Shown one piece after another: positions 38,823 through 51,760 of a DNA stretch of 64,000 bases. The number at the start of each line of letters is the position of its first letter. Position 1 is the first letter of the stretch. This DNA is from Siphonodentalium dalli (Eukaryota > Mollusca > Scaphopoda > Gadilida > Siphonodentaliidae): positions 175,308,556 through 175,372,555 of the forward strand of contig CP136067.1 of assembly GCA_032622095.1 (NCBI GenBank), in the 5' to 3' direction. Position numbers and translations under genes: made by a program. The notes beneath the pieces are model-generated. The model worked only from the letters and a program-made list of their open reading frames with translations. It did no database searches and had not been told where the DNA came from.

Positions 38823-40845
38823 TATCAATCTACCGATTTTCAAGTCGAACAAAGGACGACGGAAACACCGTATTATGTTGAACTACCATGCGCGCATTGT
38901 GGTTTTGTTTAGTAGAACCGTTCATAAAACGATAGATGTCTACACAGCCTAAATGTGCATTAGTGTAAAAGTCCGGCCGGTTTAGCGCCACAAACTCGAC
39001 AGTAATTTCGTCGTATAACTCTTCACCCGATGGTGGACTGGGGGGGGGGGGTGACATACTCTTTTTATTATGTTATAGTCTACATGTATTATTGTATTTA
39101 GAAACTGACGACCGACGCATTTAGATGCGTGTTATTATGGATTAGCCCTTATATAAAACAAATACTAAAGTAAAAGCCCAGTAAACGATGGTTTACCACA
39201 CTTTACTCTGTGCCAGTTAAAGTAAATGTGAATATATAATATCTGGGGTTTCCTCATTGGACACGGAAATACAACGAAATAGAAAATTAAACGAATGGTA
39301 ATATAGGATGCTACTTGGCGGGAACACAGATCTCGAGAATGAATACACAATGTACATAACTTTGGTCCAAACAAATGAAGTGATAATTGGCATATAATAA
39401 ATACAAGTTATATTAATACATGCACAACATAATAAGGTTTATACTCACCAATATATATATGCAGAAACGTGAAGATTGTATCAGATAACAATGAAAATAG
39501 CAACAGCAATAAAATAACGATGTGTTCAATTTGGTTTCTCTTTTAGTTCTTCCCTTGTCGATCTCGTCACTTCTTCTCGAGCCGAGAGTTCCAGTTAACT
39601 TTCCGGTACAAACTTATCGCCGCTCCGGCTCCGGTCACTTCCGATTGACTTATCTCCCATTGATCAGAAACCCAATTTCACAACACTATTCCCCCTTTAA
39701 AATAATTAGAGTCCAGCGGAGGGAACAGCAATCCAGATCAAAATTCACAATTGAAATAATCACAGAAATTGGAATCACTGACCTTTATGCAATTTTTTGA
39801 GATTTTTTTGGAGTTATAGGCATTAGGGATCAGAAGAATGGCAGGTAATTTTCTCGAGATTCCTCCACCACCATCCACTTCGACCCGTGAATTGTAACAA
39901 CAAAAGCATAAATCTCAGGGTTTTCGGCATATATAGTTAGAAAAAGCATTGATCTACAATCTTACCGCGAGCATAGCATCTATTCGTTGATTTATTCCAG
40001 GTTTTATCGCACGTTAACAAATTGTTTTCACCTGTTAGCTAGGTGGTGCCGCCGAAGATAGTCGGAACTCCTCGATTTGTCTTTGGCAAATCGAAAAATC
40101 GGGTAGTACGAAAACTGGTATTCGGAGCCGGAACATTGTTATCGGTCAAAACAATCCGTCCACGACAAAGGTCTATTAAAAGTATCAGGTTCTGCCTTCC
40201 CATCTGGTCCATTAAGCGTTGTTTCATTGTGTAATATGGTCATTTGAGTGTTAAACAGAATAAAATGTCAAGAAAGGGATTTTGGTGTCATTAGACGCAG
40301 AATAACACATCCAAACTATCCAGAAATTCAAGTTGGCGTTCAACATAGCCACCGAAACTAATAAATAGCTAGGGCAAATTACTCACAAAGTCAAATTGAC
40401 CAAACACGAATACAGTCTCGATATGGACATCTGATTGTTAACAATATGATTTGGGTGTGCATGGCTGAGAATGTGTCGACATTTCAAGATGGCTACCAAA
40501 ATGGTCGTCGAAAATTGTCAAAATTTGAGTGATATCAATATCAGTATGATTAAATAATTAGCCAGTACAATTTTCCAACGTATTGATTCCCATTTATCGG
40601 GACAACAATTTTTCAAACAAAGCAGTATCTTCGTTAGATTCAAACCTGCTAGTCGCACACTAAGAGGGCATTTTGCAATTATGGCGAGCGATGAGCTTAA
40701 TTGTTTTCAAACATGTACGAAAAAAACAGATGCCAATAGCTACGTGCAGACATGATTATCGATGAACGATTGCCAGTAAACATATGGTCCCGGTGGTTCA
40801 TTCAGCAAATTGTGTAGCGCACAAAATGCGTGATATGACGGAAAC

Positions 40846-40915
40846 GGGCCCACTCGCCCCAGGGCCAGCTCGCCCCAGTCGACATGGGCCAGCTCGCCCC
40901 GGGCCAGCTCGCCCC
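40846..40915. repeat. Cluster of four 15-bp GGGCCAGCTCGCCCC repeats
   Basis: Units at 40,846 (one variant), 40,862, 40,886 and 40,901, just inside the left arm of the foldback element. Three more lie at 41,698, 41,721 and, inverted, 41,747-41,761. They are far more GC-rich than their surroundings. Possible transposase- or host-protein-binding sites. Confidence 0.8.
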
Positions 40916-40980
40916 AAGGGATAATGTCTTATTTAAGTTGTCGTTTTGGGGTCGTTTTGCTTGCTTTCTATGGCTTACAG

Positions 40981-41046
40981 TCAAGTGATACCCGAGTCAA
41001 GTGATACCATACAAAGTGATACCCAATTCGGTCAACTGATACCCAA
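40981..41046. repeat. Four spaced GTGATACC repeats
   Basis: TCAAGTGATACCC, TCAAGTGATACC, AAAGTGATACCC and TCAACTGATACCC in a row with 16-20 bp periodicity, next to the GC-rich 15-mers inside the foldback element. Confidence 0.8.
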
Positions 41047-41697
41047 GATGTGTATCATTGAATTTGGAACGTTGAATTAAATATACACACATTCGAGATC
41101 ATTATTTGTCCGAACGTCATGTCGGAATATACTCCATTCCTCGATCGAAAATGTGCTTGAGTCTAGCCACTGCCGTTGTATATATTCGCAGATACAACGG
41201 AACATATTTGTGGTTATGATGTCAGATAAATATTGCACTGCTTATATACGGTATGTGGTCGGCATATGAAAGTGATTATCTATCACACTGAAGCCATCTC
41301 ATCCACTGAAGTGTGAGGTGTGATTAGTCGATTGGTTACTGTGTAAACAACCTGCTTCTATTGTTTTGATAGGATATGAATGGGGATATAATAACGGCTT
41401 CAAAGGGGTTCCCAAACTCCAGAGATAGTGAGATGAACTCAGAGAATAAGAGAAACTTTAATATCCAGAATGTGAAAACAGTTCATTATTGTTATTTATG
41501 AATTCGCCGGTTCGTCGTTCAAACCAACTAGTGTGATAAACTGCATGGCTATTATCTTTGCTAACAAACGTGCCTAAAGTAATCTAAATGTCAAAATTGA
41601 TGGACATAACTCTGAAATATATCATAATCTGAACTTAAGAAATTAATATATTAATATATGTTAACTTATTTACAACTTTAATACAAATGTAATACCC

Positions 41698-41761
41698 GGG
41701 CCAGCTCGCCCCTGAAAGGTGGGCCAGCTCGCCCCAAAAACGGCCTGGGGCGAGCTGGCCC
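41698..41761. repeat. Second cluster of 15-bp repeats, last one inverted
   Basis: Two direct units (41,698-41,712; 41,721-41,735) and one inverted unit (41,747-41,761), so the last two can pair as a hairpin. Confidence 0.8.
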
Positions 41762-42049
41762 TTATATGCTATCTGCATTCGTGCACGAAGCATATGTTAT
41801 TCTGTGTGAACCAGCACATGTTTGTATTACTCTGTATTATATTTTTAAGTACTAACAATTTCAGCAACGTTTTAAAGGTGAAAAGTCCACCACGGCTATA
41901 TCTGAAACGTTTATTTCGTATTTACACTGTGGGGTAATTCGATTGTTCGCTGGTGATTTTCAGACAACCACTGTTTAGTTTATGTGTATCCGATGACCCT
42001 TTCAATAATAGTTAATCGTCTCAATATGTTCCGAAAACATCAAGGCTAC

Positions 42050-42461
42050 TTAATTTCTCATTCGATTGCTGAAATGATGAAAACGTTGACGGTCCGCTAG
42101 CCCATTTAAAACAATAAATGTCTCTAAATAAATGGTATTTGGTGTAGTTCCGCAAAGTTCATCTTTTCGAAGTATTTTCCATATGTAGTCAACATTAGTT
42201 GTTGTGTTGCATACAGACCGGGCTATAATTTGGACCAGATCACGCTTTTCCAGATTTTGATCCACACTGTCATGCCATGTGTGCTCCTGAATAGAAATAA
42301 CTATCTGCTATGCTTTTATTTCTATCGTGCAATGGGCGGATAAAACAATTTGAATCATGTGCATGCAACAATAAGGTATATCCGCATGCACCATCCGAAC
42401 TGCAAACTTTAGGAAATACTTTGTAAACATGTTTATAAATATCTCCAGTGATGTTACACAA
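42050..42461 (-). other. Possible coding remnant inside the foldback element
   Basis: Two adjacent minus-strand frames, 42,461-42,270 and 42,265-42,050, have balanced amino-acid composition (for example VFPKVCSSDGACGYTLLLHA and IWKILRKDELCGTTPNTIYL), unlike the low-complexity shadows nearby. Neither was recognised. Could be a captured gene fragment or chance. Confidence 0.2.
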
Positions 42462-44597
42462 TTACCATTCATCTACCCATAACTGAGGGAGTAATCAACG
42501 CTGTAGTTTTATGATTGATTGATCGTTGGGTAGGAATTCCTCCCGATTATGGTGATCATCATAACATAACGGTCATTATTGGATACTCTGTCTTTAGTTA
42601 TTTGTTGAATATGCCTGGTATAGGCAAATTTCTTCGGCACACGTTTTAAGTATCTGGTTCGGTATATATGAGATCAGGACACATGGCCTTATGGGGTTTG
42701 ATGTTTCATAGCAATGCAGTTACATCGACGATACTGATCTCAGATTTGACCATTGCTTCGACTGGTTTTGTTTGGTCTAGTTCGGGCAGTGAGGTGTTAT
42801 TTTCCGTGAAGGCTGATTGGAATTGGTCCAACAAGCGAGACCACTGAGTCGCGGCCGTATTGGATTCACCCAGTCCCGTTCCATGGTTTCAGAGATTCAT
42901 CCAGCGCAGGTTCCGTGGTTTTAGTGATTTTGAATATTCATGACTTCCATATATGGAAATGCTACTCCCGAACTTTGACCTGTAGCACTAAAACCACATA
43001 ACCGGGTCTGGTGGATCCAATAGGGCCGTGAGTTAGGCTGAATAGACACTCTCGTCGGTTTTCTGTGACAAAGACAAAGTTACCCAGGTTCCTGAAATTG
43101 TTATAAAGTTACCCAGGTTATAAGTTGCGGTGAGCGGAGGGGAATATTCGTATTTATAGGCGATTTATATAGATCAATCATCAAATAAGAGTGAATACTC
43201 CCTCATTGGGACCATGTGAGTTGTAATTATCATACATCGTCAGGAAAGACGGACATAATCCCCGCTCGAATAAACAGTGTTCTCTTGTTGTGAGGGTACA
43301 CTTGAATGGCCGGGAACACGATAGGTATATAGTCAGATCGATTTTATATCCACAGCTACGTTTACAATACACTTATGGATGAAGTGACGCGTATGATGCA
43401 AATAAACCAGCTAGAATTCAAAGTATATAAGCGCACGTGGGTGTTGTGTGACTTTTGTGTGAATTGTAATGGGAAATATTCGCTCTTATGCGTGATTATA
43501 TATCAGAATATGTTACCTGGTTTCAGCGTAGCATCATGCCAGCTGGTATGTCATATCACGCATTTTTTGCGCTACACAATTTGCCGAATGAACCACCGGG
43601 ACCATATGTTTACTGGCAATCGTTCATCGATAATCATGTCTGCACGTAGCTATTGACATCTGTTTTTTTCGTACATGTTTGAAAACAATTAAGCTCATCG
43701 CTCGCCATAATTGCAAAATGCCCTCTTAGTGTGTGACTAGCAGGTTTGAATCTAACGAAGATACTGCTTTGTTTGAAAAATTGTTGTCCCGATAAATGGG
43801 AATCAATACGTTGGAAAATTGTACTGGCTAATTATTTAATCATACTGATATTGATATCACTCAAATTTTGACAATTTTCGACGACCATTTTGGTAGCCAT
43901 CTTGAAATGTCGACACATTTATTATGTCGACGACCATTTTGGTAGCCATCTTGAAATGTCGACACATTTATTATGTCGACGCTATTTATTAGTTTCGGTG
44001 GCTATGTTGAACGCCAACTTGAATTTCTGGATAGTTTGGATGTGTTATTCTGCGTCTAATGACACCAAAATCCCTTTCTTGACATTTTATTCTGTTTAAC
44101 ACTCAAATGACCATATTACACAATGAAACAACGCTTAATGGACCAGATGGGAAGGCAGAACCTGATACTTTTAATAGACCTTTGTCGTGGGCTGATTGTT
44201 TTGACCGATAACAATGTTCCGGCTCCGAATACCAGTTTTCGTACTACCCGATTTTTCGATTTTCCGAAGACAAATCGAGGAGTTCCGACTATCTTCGGCG
44301 GCACCACCTAGCTAACAGGTGAAAACAATTTGTTAACGTGCGATAAAACCTGGAATAAATCAACGAATAGATGCTATGCTCGCGGTAAGATTGTAGATCA
44401 ATGCTTTTTCTAACTATATATGCCGAAAACCCTGAGATTTATGCTTTTGTTGTTACAATTCACGGGTCGAAGTGAATGGTGGTGGAGGAATCTCGAGAAA
44501 ATTACCTGCCATTCTTCTGATCCCTAATGCCTATAACTCCAAAAAAATCTCAAAAAATTGCATAAAGGTCAGTGATTCCAATTTCTGTGGAAATAAT

Positions 44598-45568
44598 CAC
44601 AAGGTGTGCGGAGAAAATCATTCCACAACAAAGAAAAAATACCATGCCTGTTCGGTGTACAATGTTTGCATGAACGAACAAAACATAGTTCTATGATTAT
44701 ACAAGAAAATGATTAGAGAAAAATAAAATACCGTACCAGGTCGGTTTACAAATAATTCGATGAAAGGAATGAATGATTAGCAAATATCCACTCTTCAATA
44801 AGCTTGAGAATTTCAAATTACTTTGAACGGACTGACGTAGGTAACCGACGTAGATAACCTTTGCCCTACATGTATTTCGAATATCTCATGAACATCGAAC
44901 AATCTGTGTGAAGAGTGGAATGCCAGTATTTTGTTGACCCTTTATTTAAAACGAATTAACCAACATATTGAGTGAAATTATTGTGCAGTCACCACTGATA
45001 CTTAAGTTATAGTTTTAAAATTTACTAACTTACAAGATCTAATAAATGTGTTCTAAAAATTAGCAATGATCCAGCGATAACCGTGGTTGCTCCAATCGCA
45101 GCAATGCAATTCAAATTTGAGGGTAACCTACTTGTTATGTGATGCTTTGAATGATGATAACAATATATTATGTTCACGTTACATCAATTGAGCAATGAAG
45201 CGATAATCATTGTTGCTGAACAGATAAAATTATGTTTCTTTTTTAGAAATCCAGTTCACGGGACAATCAAGCGACAATCGTTGCTCATCAGATATAATTA
45301 TCTGTTTCTTATTTAGAAATCCGGTTCGCAGGACAATTAGTAGAGCAATCAAGCGATAATCGTGGTTGCTCTTCAGAGAAAATTATACGTCCGTGTCTGT
45401 GTGAGCTGAATTTCATAAAATGTTATCTGATTGTTCTCCTTGAAATCATATTAGCAATATTCTGGCCAATTCACACGCTACCTCGTCGACAATCGCAGGC
45501 AGTGTTTTCTTTTTTTCTATGCCAAATACCACATTCTGCGGCTCGTCAGACACCACTTCTAGTACATG
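44598..45568. other. End of unit B, noncoding
   Basis: Shared with A (about 25,885-26,818) and C (about 61,213-62,143). Contains several GCGATAATCGTGGTTGCT-type words but no gene. Confidence 0.55.
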
Positions 45569-46456
45569 CCTCGTCCAACTGCATGAAGTCCCTTCTAATT
45601 TCCATTGAAATTTGCACAGGTAGTGCTCGGAACACGTGAAACCGATGTAATTTAAGTGTTAGGTCGTGTGTATGTGATCACGTGTGGACCATTTGCTTAA
45701 CTAGTAAACCCATTCAGGAGACAGTTAATGGATGGGAATCATTTGATCCACATAAGTCTGTGCTCTCGATCCATGAATGATACTATATATGTGTAAATAG
45801 TATATATGTGTAAATTTCTTGAAAGTTCAAAGCAGCTCAACTCATAATGATCATAAAATGACCAATCATTCATTGATTTAAATTGTAGTCAACTAACTCA
45901 TATTATGAATTATTATTCGATATGAAAACAAATTATAAAGAATACAGCCATATGAGAACTATTATTTCACAATAAAGATTTCCTGAAAGATTATGGATTT
46001 ATAATAACTCATTCTGAGAATTTACATCAAATTAATTATAGATATTACAACACAACACAATGCCTTGTTCAGTTTATGTCTGTTTATTTATGTTCAATAT
46101 GTTATGTTCTACCATTTTTGTCTATTGTTTTTGTTTAATGTTCTCTGTATATATCCTATATATCATATAATATCACTATCTATATTCTGATCTATTCATA
46201 GAAAATACACGACAGTCACTGATTAGAAACTTAAAAAATTGCCAGTACAATAACTGACGAATAATTATACACCGGTATTGATAATAATTACTGAATAAGT
46301 TAGAATAACTACAAATGAATCAAATTAGCTCTTTTTTTTCTTTGACTGATTAGAAACTTAAAAAATTACCAGTACAATAACTGACGAATAATTATACACT
46401 GGTATTGATAATAATTACTGAATAAGTTAGAATAACTACAAATAAGTCAAATTAGC

Positions 46457-46478
46457 TCTTTTTTTCTCTCTCTCTCTC
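46457..46478. repeat. CT microsatellite, copy C (short)
   Basis: Contracted version of the CT tract. It follows a local duplication of about 120 bp (46,207-46,330 and 46,345-46,460) seen only in copy C. Confidence 0.85.
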
Positions 46479-47111
46479 CAGAAAGCGAAATATATTGGAG
46501 ATAACTTAATGACACAACAGTAAGCCTTATAAAATAATTCAACCATTAGGAATTGAAGATAACTCATTCTGAGATTTCTACATCAACTTAACAAAAGATC
46601 ATAACATTACGTAATGTCTTGTTCGGCTACTATTGTCTGATGTTATGTATACATCTCATATATTTCATTATATGTTGCATGCTATATATGTATACCCTTA
46701 ATGTTTGTCTGATCTGTGCATGTAATACTTGTAACATATGTATGTCTATTTTCGCCTTCATTACTTCATATGCATGTCTATCATCGTCTATCTTCCCCTT
46801 CATTACTTCATATGCATGTCTATCTTCCATTTCATATATACCTGTACGCATAAGTAAAATCGGAAAACATAACTATGTTTAGCGACAAATACCCACCTCA
46901 ATATTAACTGATTTCGTACCGATAAGCATTTATTGTTTCAATACTTTACAAACCCTTGGGAAATAAACAAAGCATTTCCCTCTCGCCCCCCAACTTTAAT
47001 ACATATATTTGTGACATCCCCCATTTGGCATATCTGAAAGAAAAACAACTCTACAGGCCTTATATATCCCACTCACCCCATCCCACTCACCCACTCACAC
47101 TGTCCATTAAT

Positions 47112-47312
47112 ATGCCCTTGAAATACCCATGCTCCACTTGCAAAAAATCAGTGCGAAATAACCAAGATTCCTTATGCTGTGAAATGTGTGATCAATGGAT
47201 CCATCTATATTGTTCTAAACTTTCAAAAGCAGACTTCATAAAACTTGTTGATGATGAAAAACATGGTTTTGTCACCATTGTATTGCATCTATACTACCAT
47301 TTAATCATATAG
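47112..47312 (+). pseudogene. LINE-1 PHD-finger ORF, frameshifted (copy C)
   Basis: Begins MPLKYPCSTC as in copy B, with CCEMCDQWIHLYC. An A-run contraction (five A's at about 47,257) shifts the frame before the final CHHC ligands, the same lesion as in copy A. Confidence 0.7.
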
Positions 47313-47406
47313 AAGAAGAGGCACTGTTTCGGTTGGCTTTATTTGATATGAAACACGATTATGTTGATTCAAATCATCAAATGTCACCTCAACAGATCCC
47401 TTACTA

Positions 47407-47676
47407 ATGAACCCATTCACCCTGAATGATGACTTTTGTAAGGAATCCCAACTGGATGACGATGACTATAACTTAGACCCAATAAGTGCTGAAAACTCCT
47501 CCAATTATATCCTTCTTGAAGAATTCAATGATAAACTGAAACAGTTGAATAAAAATATATCATCTTCAATAATTCATTTCAACATACGTTCTTTAATGAG
47601 AAATATAGATAAATTATCTACTTTCATTCATGCTTGTAGACATAGATTTGATATAATAGGCGTTACTGAAACATGA
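47407..47676 (+). pseudogene. LINE-1 endonuclease N-terminal fragment (copy C)
   Basis: 89-codon frame with HFNIRSL and IIGVTET followed by TGA; the ATG overlaps the preceding TAA (TAATG) as in copy B. Confidence 0.7.
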
Positions 47677-47781
47677 GTCCCCAATTGATCTGACACAAAT
47701 GGGGAGTTACAGTTTATATAAAAACCATAGGAATGACAGAAAGGGGAGTGGGGTTGGAATATATGCTAACGATAACATTAA

Positions 47782-48274
47782 AGGCACGGTTGGCCTTAGT
47801 TGTCGAAAATATTCATATTTGTTCCAAACACCGTAAACAGACAAACATTAAAACGCATACAGTTTCGTTCATATATACCATGACCATCGCGTAAACAGCA
47901 TGCTATCATAAAGACTTACTATATTTTACATAAGCTAGAGCCTGATTCTGTTACAGAAGACAGCACAGTGTCACTGGCTAATCACACACAAATGATATAA
48001 ACGCTCTTGATTAGTTCCATATCAGGAATTCAGCAACAAAGAACGCTCTTTATGTTTACCATCATAATATAAACAAACACCAGAAAAGTAACTTTTTATG
48101 CTTTTGTTTACATAACAATGTAAAACAAATGACAATAACATACTGTTTATGCGATATTTCTTATTTGTATACGGACAAAGTCTGTCTACATTTTGATGTT
48201 CTTTCTGTTTGTGGCGGTTTTTGATGGGTGGAAATATTTTCACAGGATACCCACCGCCAAGGCCAACCGTACCT
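47782..48274. mobile_element. TTAA MITE (493 bp) inside LINE-1, copy C
   Basis: TTAA at 47,778-47,781 and 48,275-48,278. The empty site is intact in copy B (GATAACATTAAAGCTCAAG, about 27,831), which proves insertion after the B/C split. Confidence 0.9.
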
Positions 48275-48474
48275 TTAAAGCTCAAGTTCGAACAGACTTA
48301 TCTATATTCACGGAAAGCTTTGAAAGCTTATTTATTGAAATCCATGATCATAAAAACAAGAACCAACTAGTAGGTTGTATATATCGATGCCCCAATTATG
48401 ATGTCGACACATTTCTTGAATAACTTGAAACAGTACTAACTCAAATACATAAAGAAAAAAAGGAATGCTTCCTG

Positions 48475-49179
48475 ATGGGTGATTTCAACATAAAAATAAA
48501 TAATGATAATACCAGTGGAAAGAACTTCTTAAACCTATTGAAGTCATTTATGTTTCTGCCAACAATAACAAAACCCACCAGAATTACAGAATTCAGTGCA
48601 ACCCTCATTGACAACATATTTTCCAACTGTCATCTCTCTTCATTTTACGCAGGTATTTTTGTGGAAGACATAACTGATCACTTGCCCATTTACCTTCTTG
48701 TGGATAATGGAGCCAAAAAAAGTAACCAACAAAGATGTTTTTATTTACCAAAGAGACTATTCAAATATTCAAAGAAAAACATAAAAAAATTCATCAACCA
48801 TATCTCAGTGGCTGACTGGAGAACAGTACTTTATAACCAGGACTGCAATGAAGCCTATAACATATTTCATGGTAAAATAATGAGCACTTATAATCTTAAC
48901 TTCCCAAAAAAGAGGAAGAAAGTCCAAATATCTAATAATCAAAATCCATGGATAACAACAGGTATACTGAACTCCATCAGAAGAAGGAATAAACTTTATA
49001 AAATATTCATTAAAGTCAGAACAAAACATATTAATGAGCAATACATAAAGTATAGAAATAAAGTAAACTCAATTGTTCGAACTTCTAAGCAGCATTTTTA
49101 TCATAGTAAGTTCCAACAGTATGAAAGTAACATTAATGCTACATTGAAACTAATCAAAAACATTCTCAACAAAAAATAG
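48475..49179 (+). pseudogene. LINE-1 endonuclease core and linker (copy C)
   Basis: 234-codon frame beginning at MGDFNI (endonuclease motif) and running through EDITDHL into the basic linker (NQNPWITTGIL, YHSKFQQY) before a TAG at 49,177-49,179. RT sequence (TEFLYDNKYI, then KAAGIDELKC) continues directly after the stop in the same frame. Confidence 0.78.
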
Positions 49180-50015
49180 AGTAACAGCACCACAACAGAG
49201 TTCTTATATGATAATAAATACATCAATGATAAGAAGGAAATTGCTGCTAAATTTAATGATTTTTTCACGAATATTGGACCAAACCTTGCTGCCAAGATAA
49301 GATCTTGTGAAAATCCGCCAGACTACCTTAATCAGCCACACCCAACTCATGAATTTGAGATCCTTGATTTATTAAAAAGTATCAATTCTAAAAAGGCGGC
49401 AGGTATTGATGAACTGAAATGTTCTATTCTGAAGACATGTTCCGAATTTATTATTAAATCCATTACATATATCTGTAATCTCTCCATATCTAATGGCATA
49501 TTCCCAGACCTCGTGAAGGAAGCTAAAGTTATTCCAATCTACAAATCTAAAGACCCAACAATTTTAAGTAACTACAGTCTACAGGACACAGGCCAGTATC
49601 TGTGCTACCCATTTTCTCAAACATTCTTGAAAAACTGATGTACACCAGAATGGATAAATTCCTTACAAAATACATTATTCTATATAGTAGCCAATATGGC
49701 TTTAGAAAAAAATCACTCAACTATTCTTGCTTTAACTGATTTATTAGAAAAAAATAACTCCAGCTTTAGGTAAAAAAGAACACACGATTGGAGTATTTTT
49801 AGATTTATCCAAGGCATTTGACACTATAAACCACAATATAATTATTAATAAACTCGAACACTATGACTGTCGGGGGGTTGCACTGAACTGGTTCCGCAGC
49901 TACCTGTCAAATAGAAAGCAATATGTACAATACGAAGGCAACTTTTCCTGCCAAACAAATATAACCTGTGGCGTGCCACAGGTATCCAACTTGAGCCTCT
50001 TCTCTTCTTATATAC

Positions 50016-50672
50016 ATGAATGATCTTCCAAATGTGTGCAAAGAATTAAAGGTAATACTATTTGCTGATGATACAAATGCCTTTTACTCAGATAAAGACA
50101 TTATTGATGCTTATGATGTTGTTAACAAAGAAATGGAGGCAATGAACAAATGGTTTATAGCTAACAAATTATCTTTAAATCTTGATAAAACAAACTATAT
50201 GCTTTTCACAAATACAGATCTTTGTAAGTCGTTAAATTTTCTACCGGAGCTAAAAATTAATGATAAACTGGTCCAAAGGGTTAAAAACACTAAATTCCTA
50301 GGAATTAATATTGAAGAAACTTTGTCATGGGATTTTCATGTGGATACAATTATCAATAAACTATCGAGAAACCTAGGAGTCATGCGTAAGGTTAGTGAGT
50401 TTGTACCAAAGGATACGATGAAATCACTTTATTCGATACTTATTATCCCATATCTCACCCATTGTAATGCTATTTGGAGTGCAACAACAGTGAAAAATCT
50501 TCAAAAACTTGAAAAAATACAACACAAAGCAATTGCAACACTGTTATATGGAAATAAAAATACCCAGGAAATATGCAAGAAACACAATTTATTGCTGCTT
50601 GAAGACATTGGAAATATGCAACTGCTTAAAATTTTACATGATTTCCGCCACAAAAACTCCATAAATCACTGA
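50016..50672 (+). pseudogene. LINE-1 reverse transcriptase palm/thumb fragment (copy C)
   Basis: Third copy of the 218-codon RT fragment with FADD at residues 16-19; differences include IIDAYD for IINAYD and a terminal NSINH. Upstream KAFDTINHN (about 49,812) and CGVPQ (about 49,970) are out of frame. Confidence 0.85.
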
Positions 50673-51057
50673 CTTCCCTATTTACAAGCCTACATGATAT
50701 CCATAATTACAATACACGGTACAAAGCTAATTCAAATCTATTCTGTGTATTTAAAAGAACGAAAAAAGCAAAAATGCCACATCAACCAGAGCCAGATGCC
50801 CGTGGAATGAACTACCAACTGACTGCAAACTCAGAATAGAAATTGATAGCAATTACTCAAAATATCTGAAAGAATATTTAATTAACAAGCAACATAAACC
50901 AACCTCCCCCACTGAATAGTACTCCTCCCTGTTTACCGACATGTACTCTAATAGTAGTACAAAACAGAGTGCTGTCACCACAGGGCTATTCAAATTAGGA
51001 CAAGCTCCTTATTGTTTCTTACTATTATTGTATAATTCCTCCTACTCTGATTAGCCA

Positions 51058-51760
51058 CCGTTCATAAGAGAACACACACCGGAGATCGTCCGTATCCGTG
51101 CGATGTGGTGAGAAATCGTTTGCTCAGAACCATCAACTCATGAGTCATAAGATAATCCACACCGGCGATCGACCATATCAGTATGATATCTGTGAGGAGT
51201 TATTCTCCCATAAAGTAACCAAATGATACACAATGAACTCCACGCGAGCGATCACCTAATGAGACATAACAGAAGCCACACAGGCGACCGTCCGTATCAG
51301 TGCGATGTGTGTGGGAAATCGTTTACTACTTCAACTCAAGCCACCGTCAATAAGAGAGCACACACAGGCGATCGTCCACATCAGTGCGATGTGTGTGATA
51401 AATCGTTCACCTAGAGAAGTAGCCTGATGAGACATAACAGAAGCCACACGACCGTATTAGTGTGATGTGTGTGAGAAATCATTCGTATATGGCAAGAGCC
51501 AAATGAGCCACAATAATCTCCACACAGGCGACCGTCCGTATCAGTGTGATGTGTGTGAGAAATAATTCGTCCTGAGCAGTAGCCTAATGAGACATAGGAA
51601 GCTTCATACAACATAGCGTCCGTATCAGTGCGATGTGTGTGAGGAATACAATCATATAGATAATCTGATAACACAGGGATAGCAAGGATATCCACGCAGA
51701 TGATCGCCCATATCAATGCGATGTGTGGGAGAAAATGTTTTCCCAAAAGAGTCCCTTGAT
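51058..51760 (+). pseudogene. Plus-strand C2H2 zinc-finger gene remnant, copy C
   Basis: Same shortened structure as copy B. Only 51,223-51,414 is open ([29 protein letters not shown]...), ending at the TAG also seen in copy A at 4,392. Copy B reads CAG there, so B keeps or regained that codon. Confidence 0.75.

Larger units (their letters stand above)
39761..44589. mobile_element. 4.83-kb foldback DNA element with 8-bp target duplication
   Basis: Arms 39,761-40,839 and 43,550-44,589 are inverted repeats of about 1.05 kb. The ends read CACAGAAATTGGAATC inward on both sides. GAAATAAT flanks both ends (39,753-39,760 and 44,590-44,597) and is single at the empty sites in A (TTGAAATAATCACAAGG, about 25,876) and C (about 61,205). 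The left arm has an extra segment of about 120 bp (about 40,360-40,470), the right arm a tandem duplication of about 45 bp (43,884-43,975). The 2.7-kb centre has no transposase-like frame, so the element is non-autonomous. An 8-bp duplication fits hAT, P, Zisupton-type or Merlin-like transposases; the ends do not decide. Confidence 0.88.
47112..51050 (+). mobile_element. LINE-1, copy C, with MITE insertion
   Basis: Most complete LINE-1 in the window: PHD ORF start (47,112), endonuclease N-part (47,407-47,676), a TTAA MITE (47,782-48,274), endonuclease core and linker (48,475-49,179), RT to about 50,900 and 3' UTR. It retains the linker bases lost from copy B. Shared stops place inactivation before duplication. 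It abuts the plus-strand finger remnant at about 51,051. Confidence 0.88.

Noticed and set aside
40039-44311. Matching ORFs in the two arms of the foldback element (40,043-40,234 and 44,116-44,307, and their opposites)
   Set aside because: They exist because the arms are inverted repeats; no start context, length or homology supports a protein.
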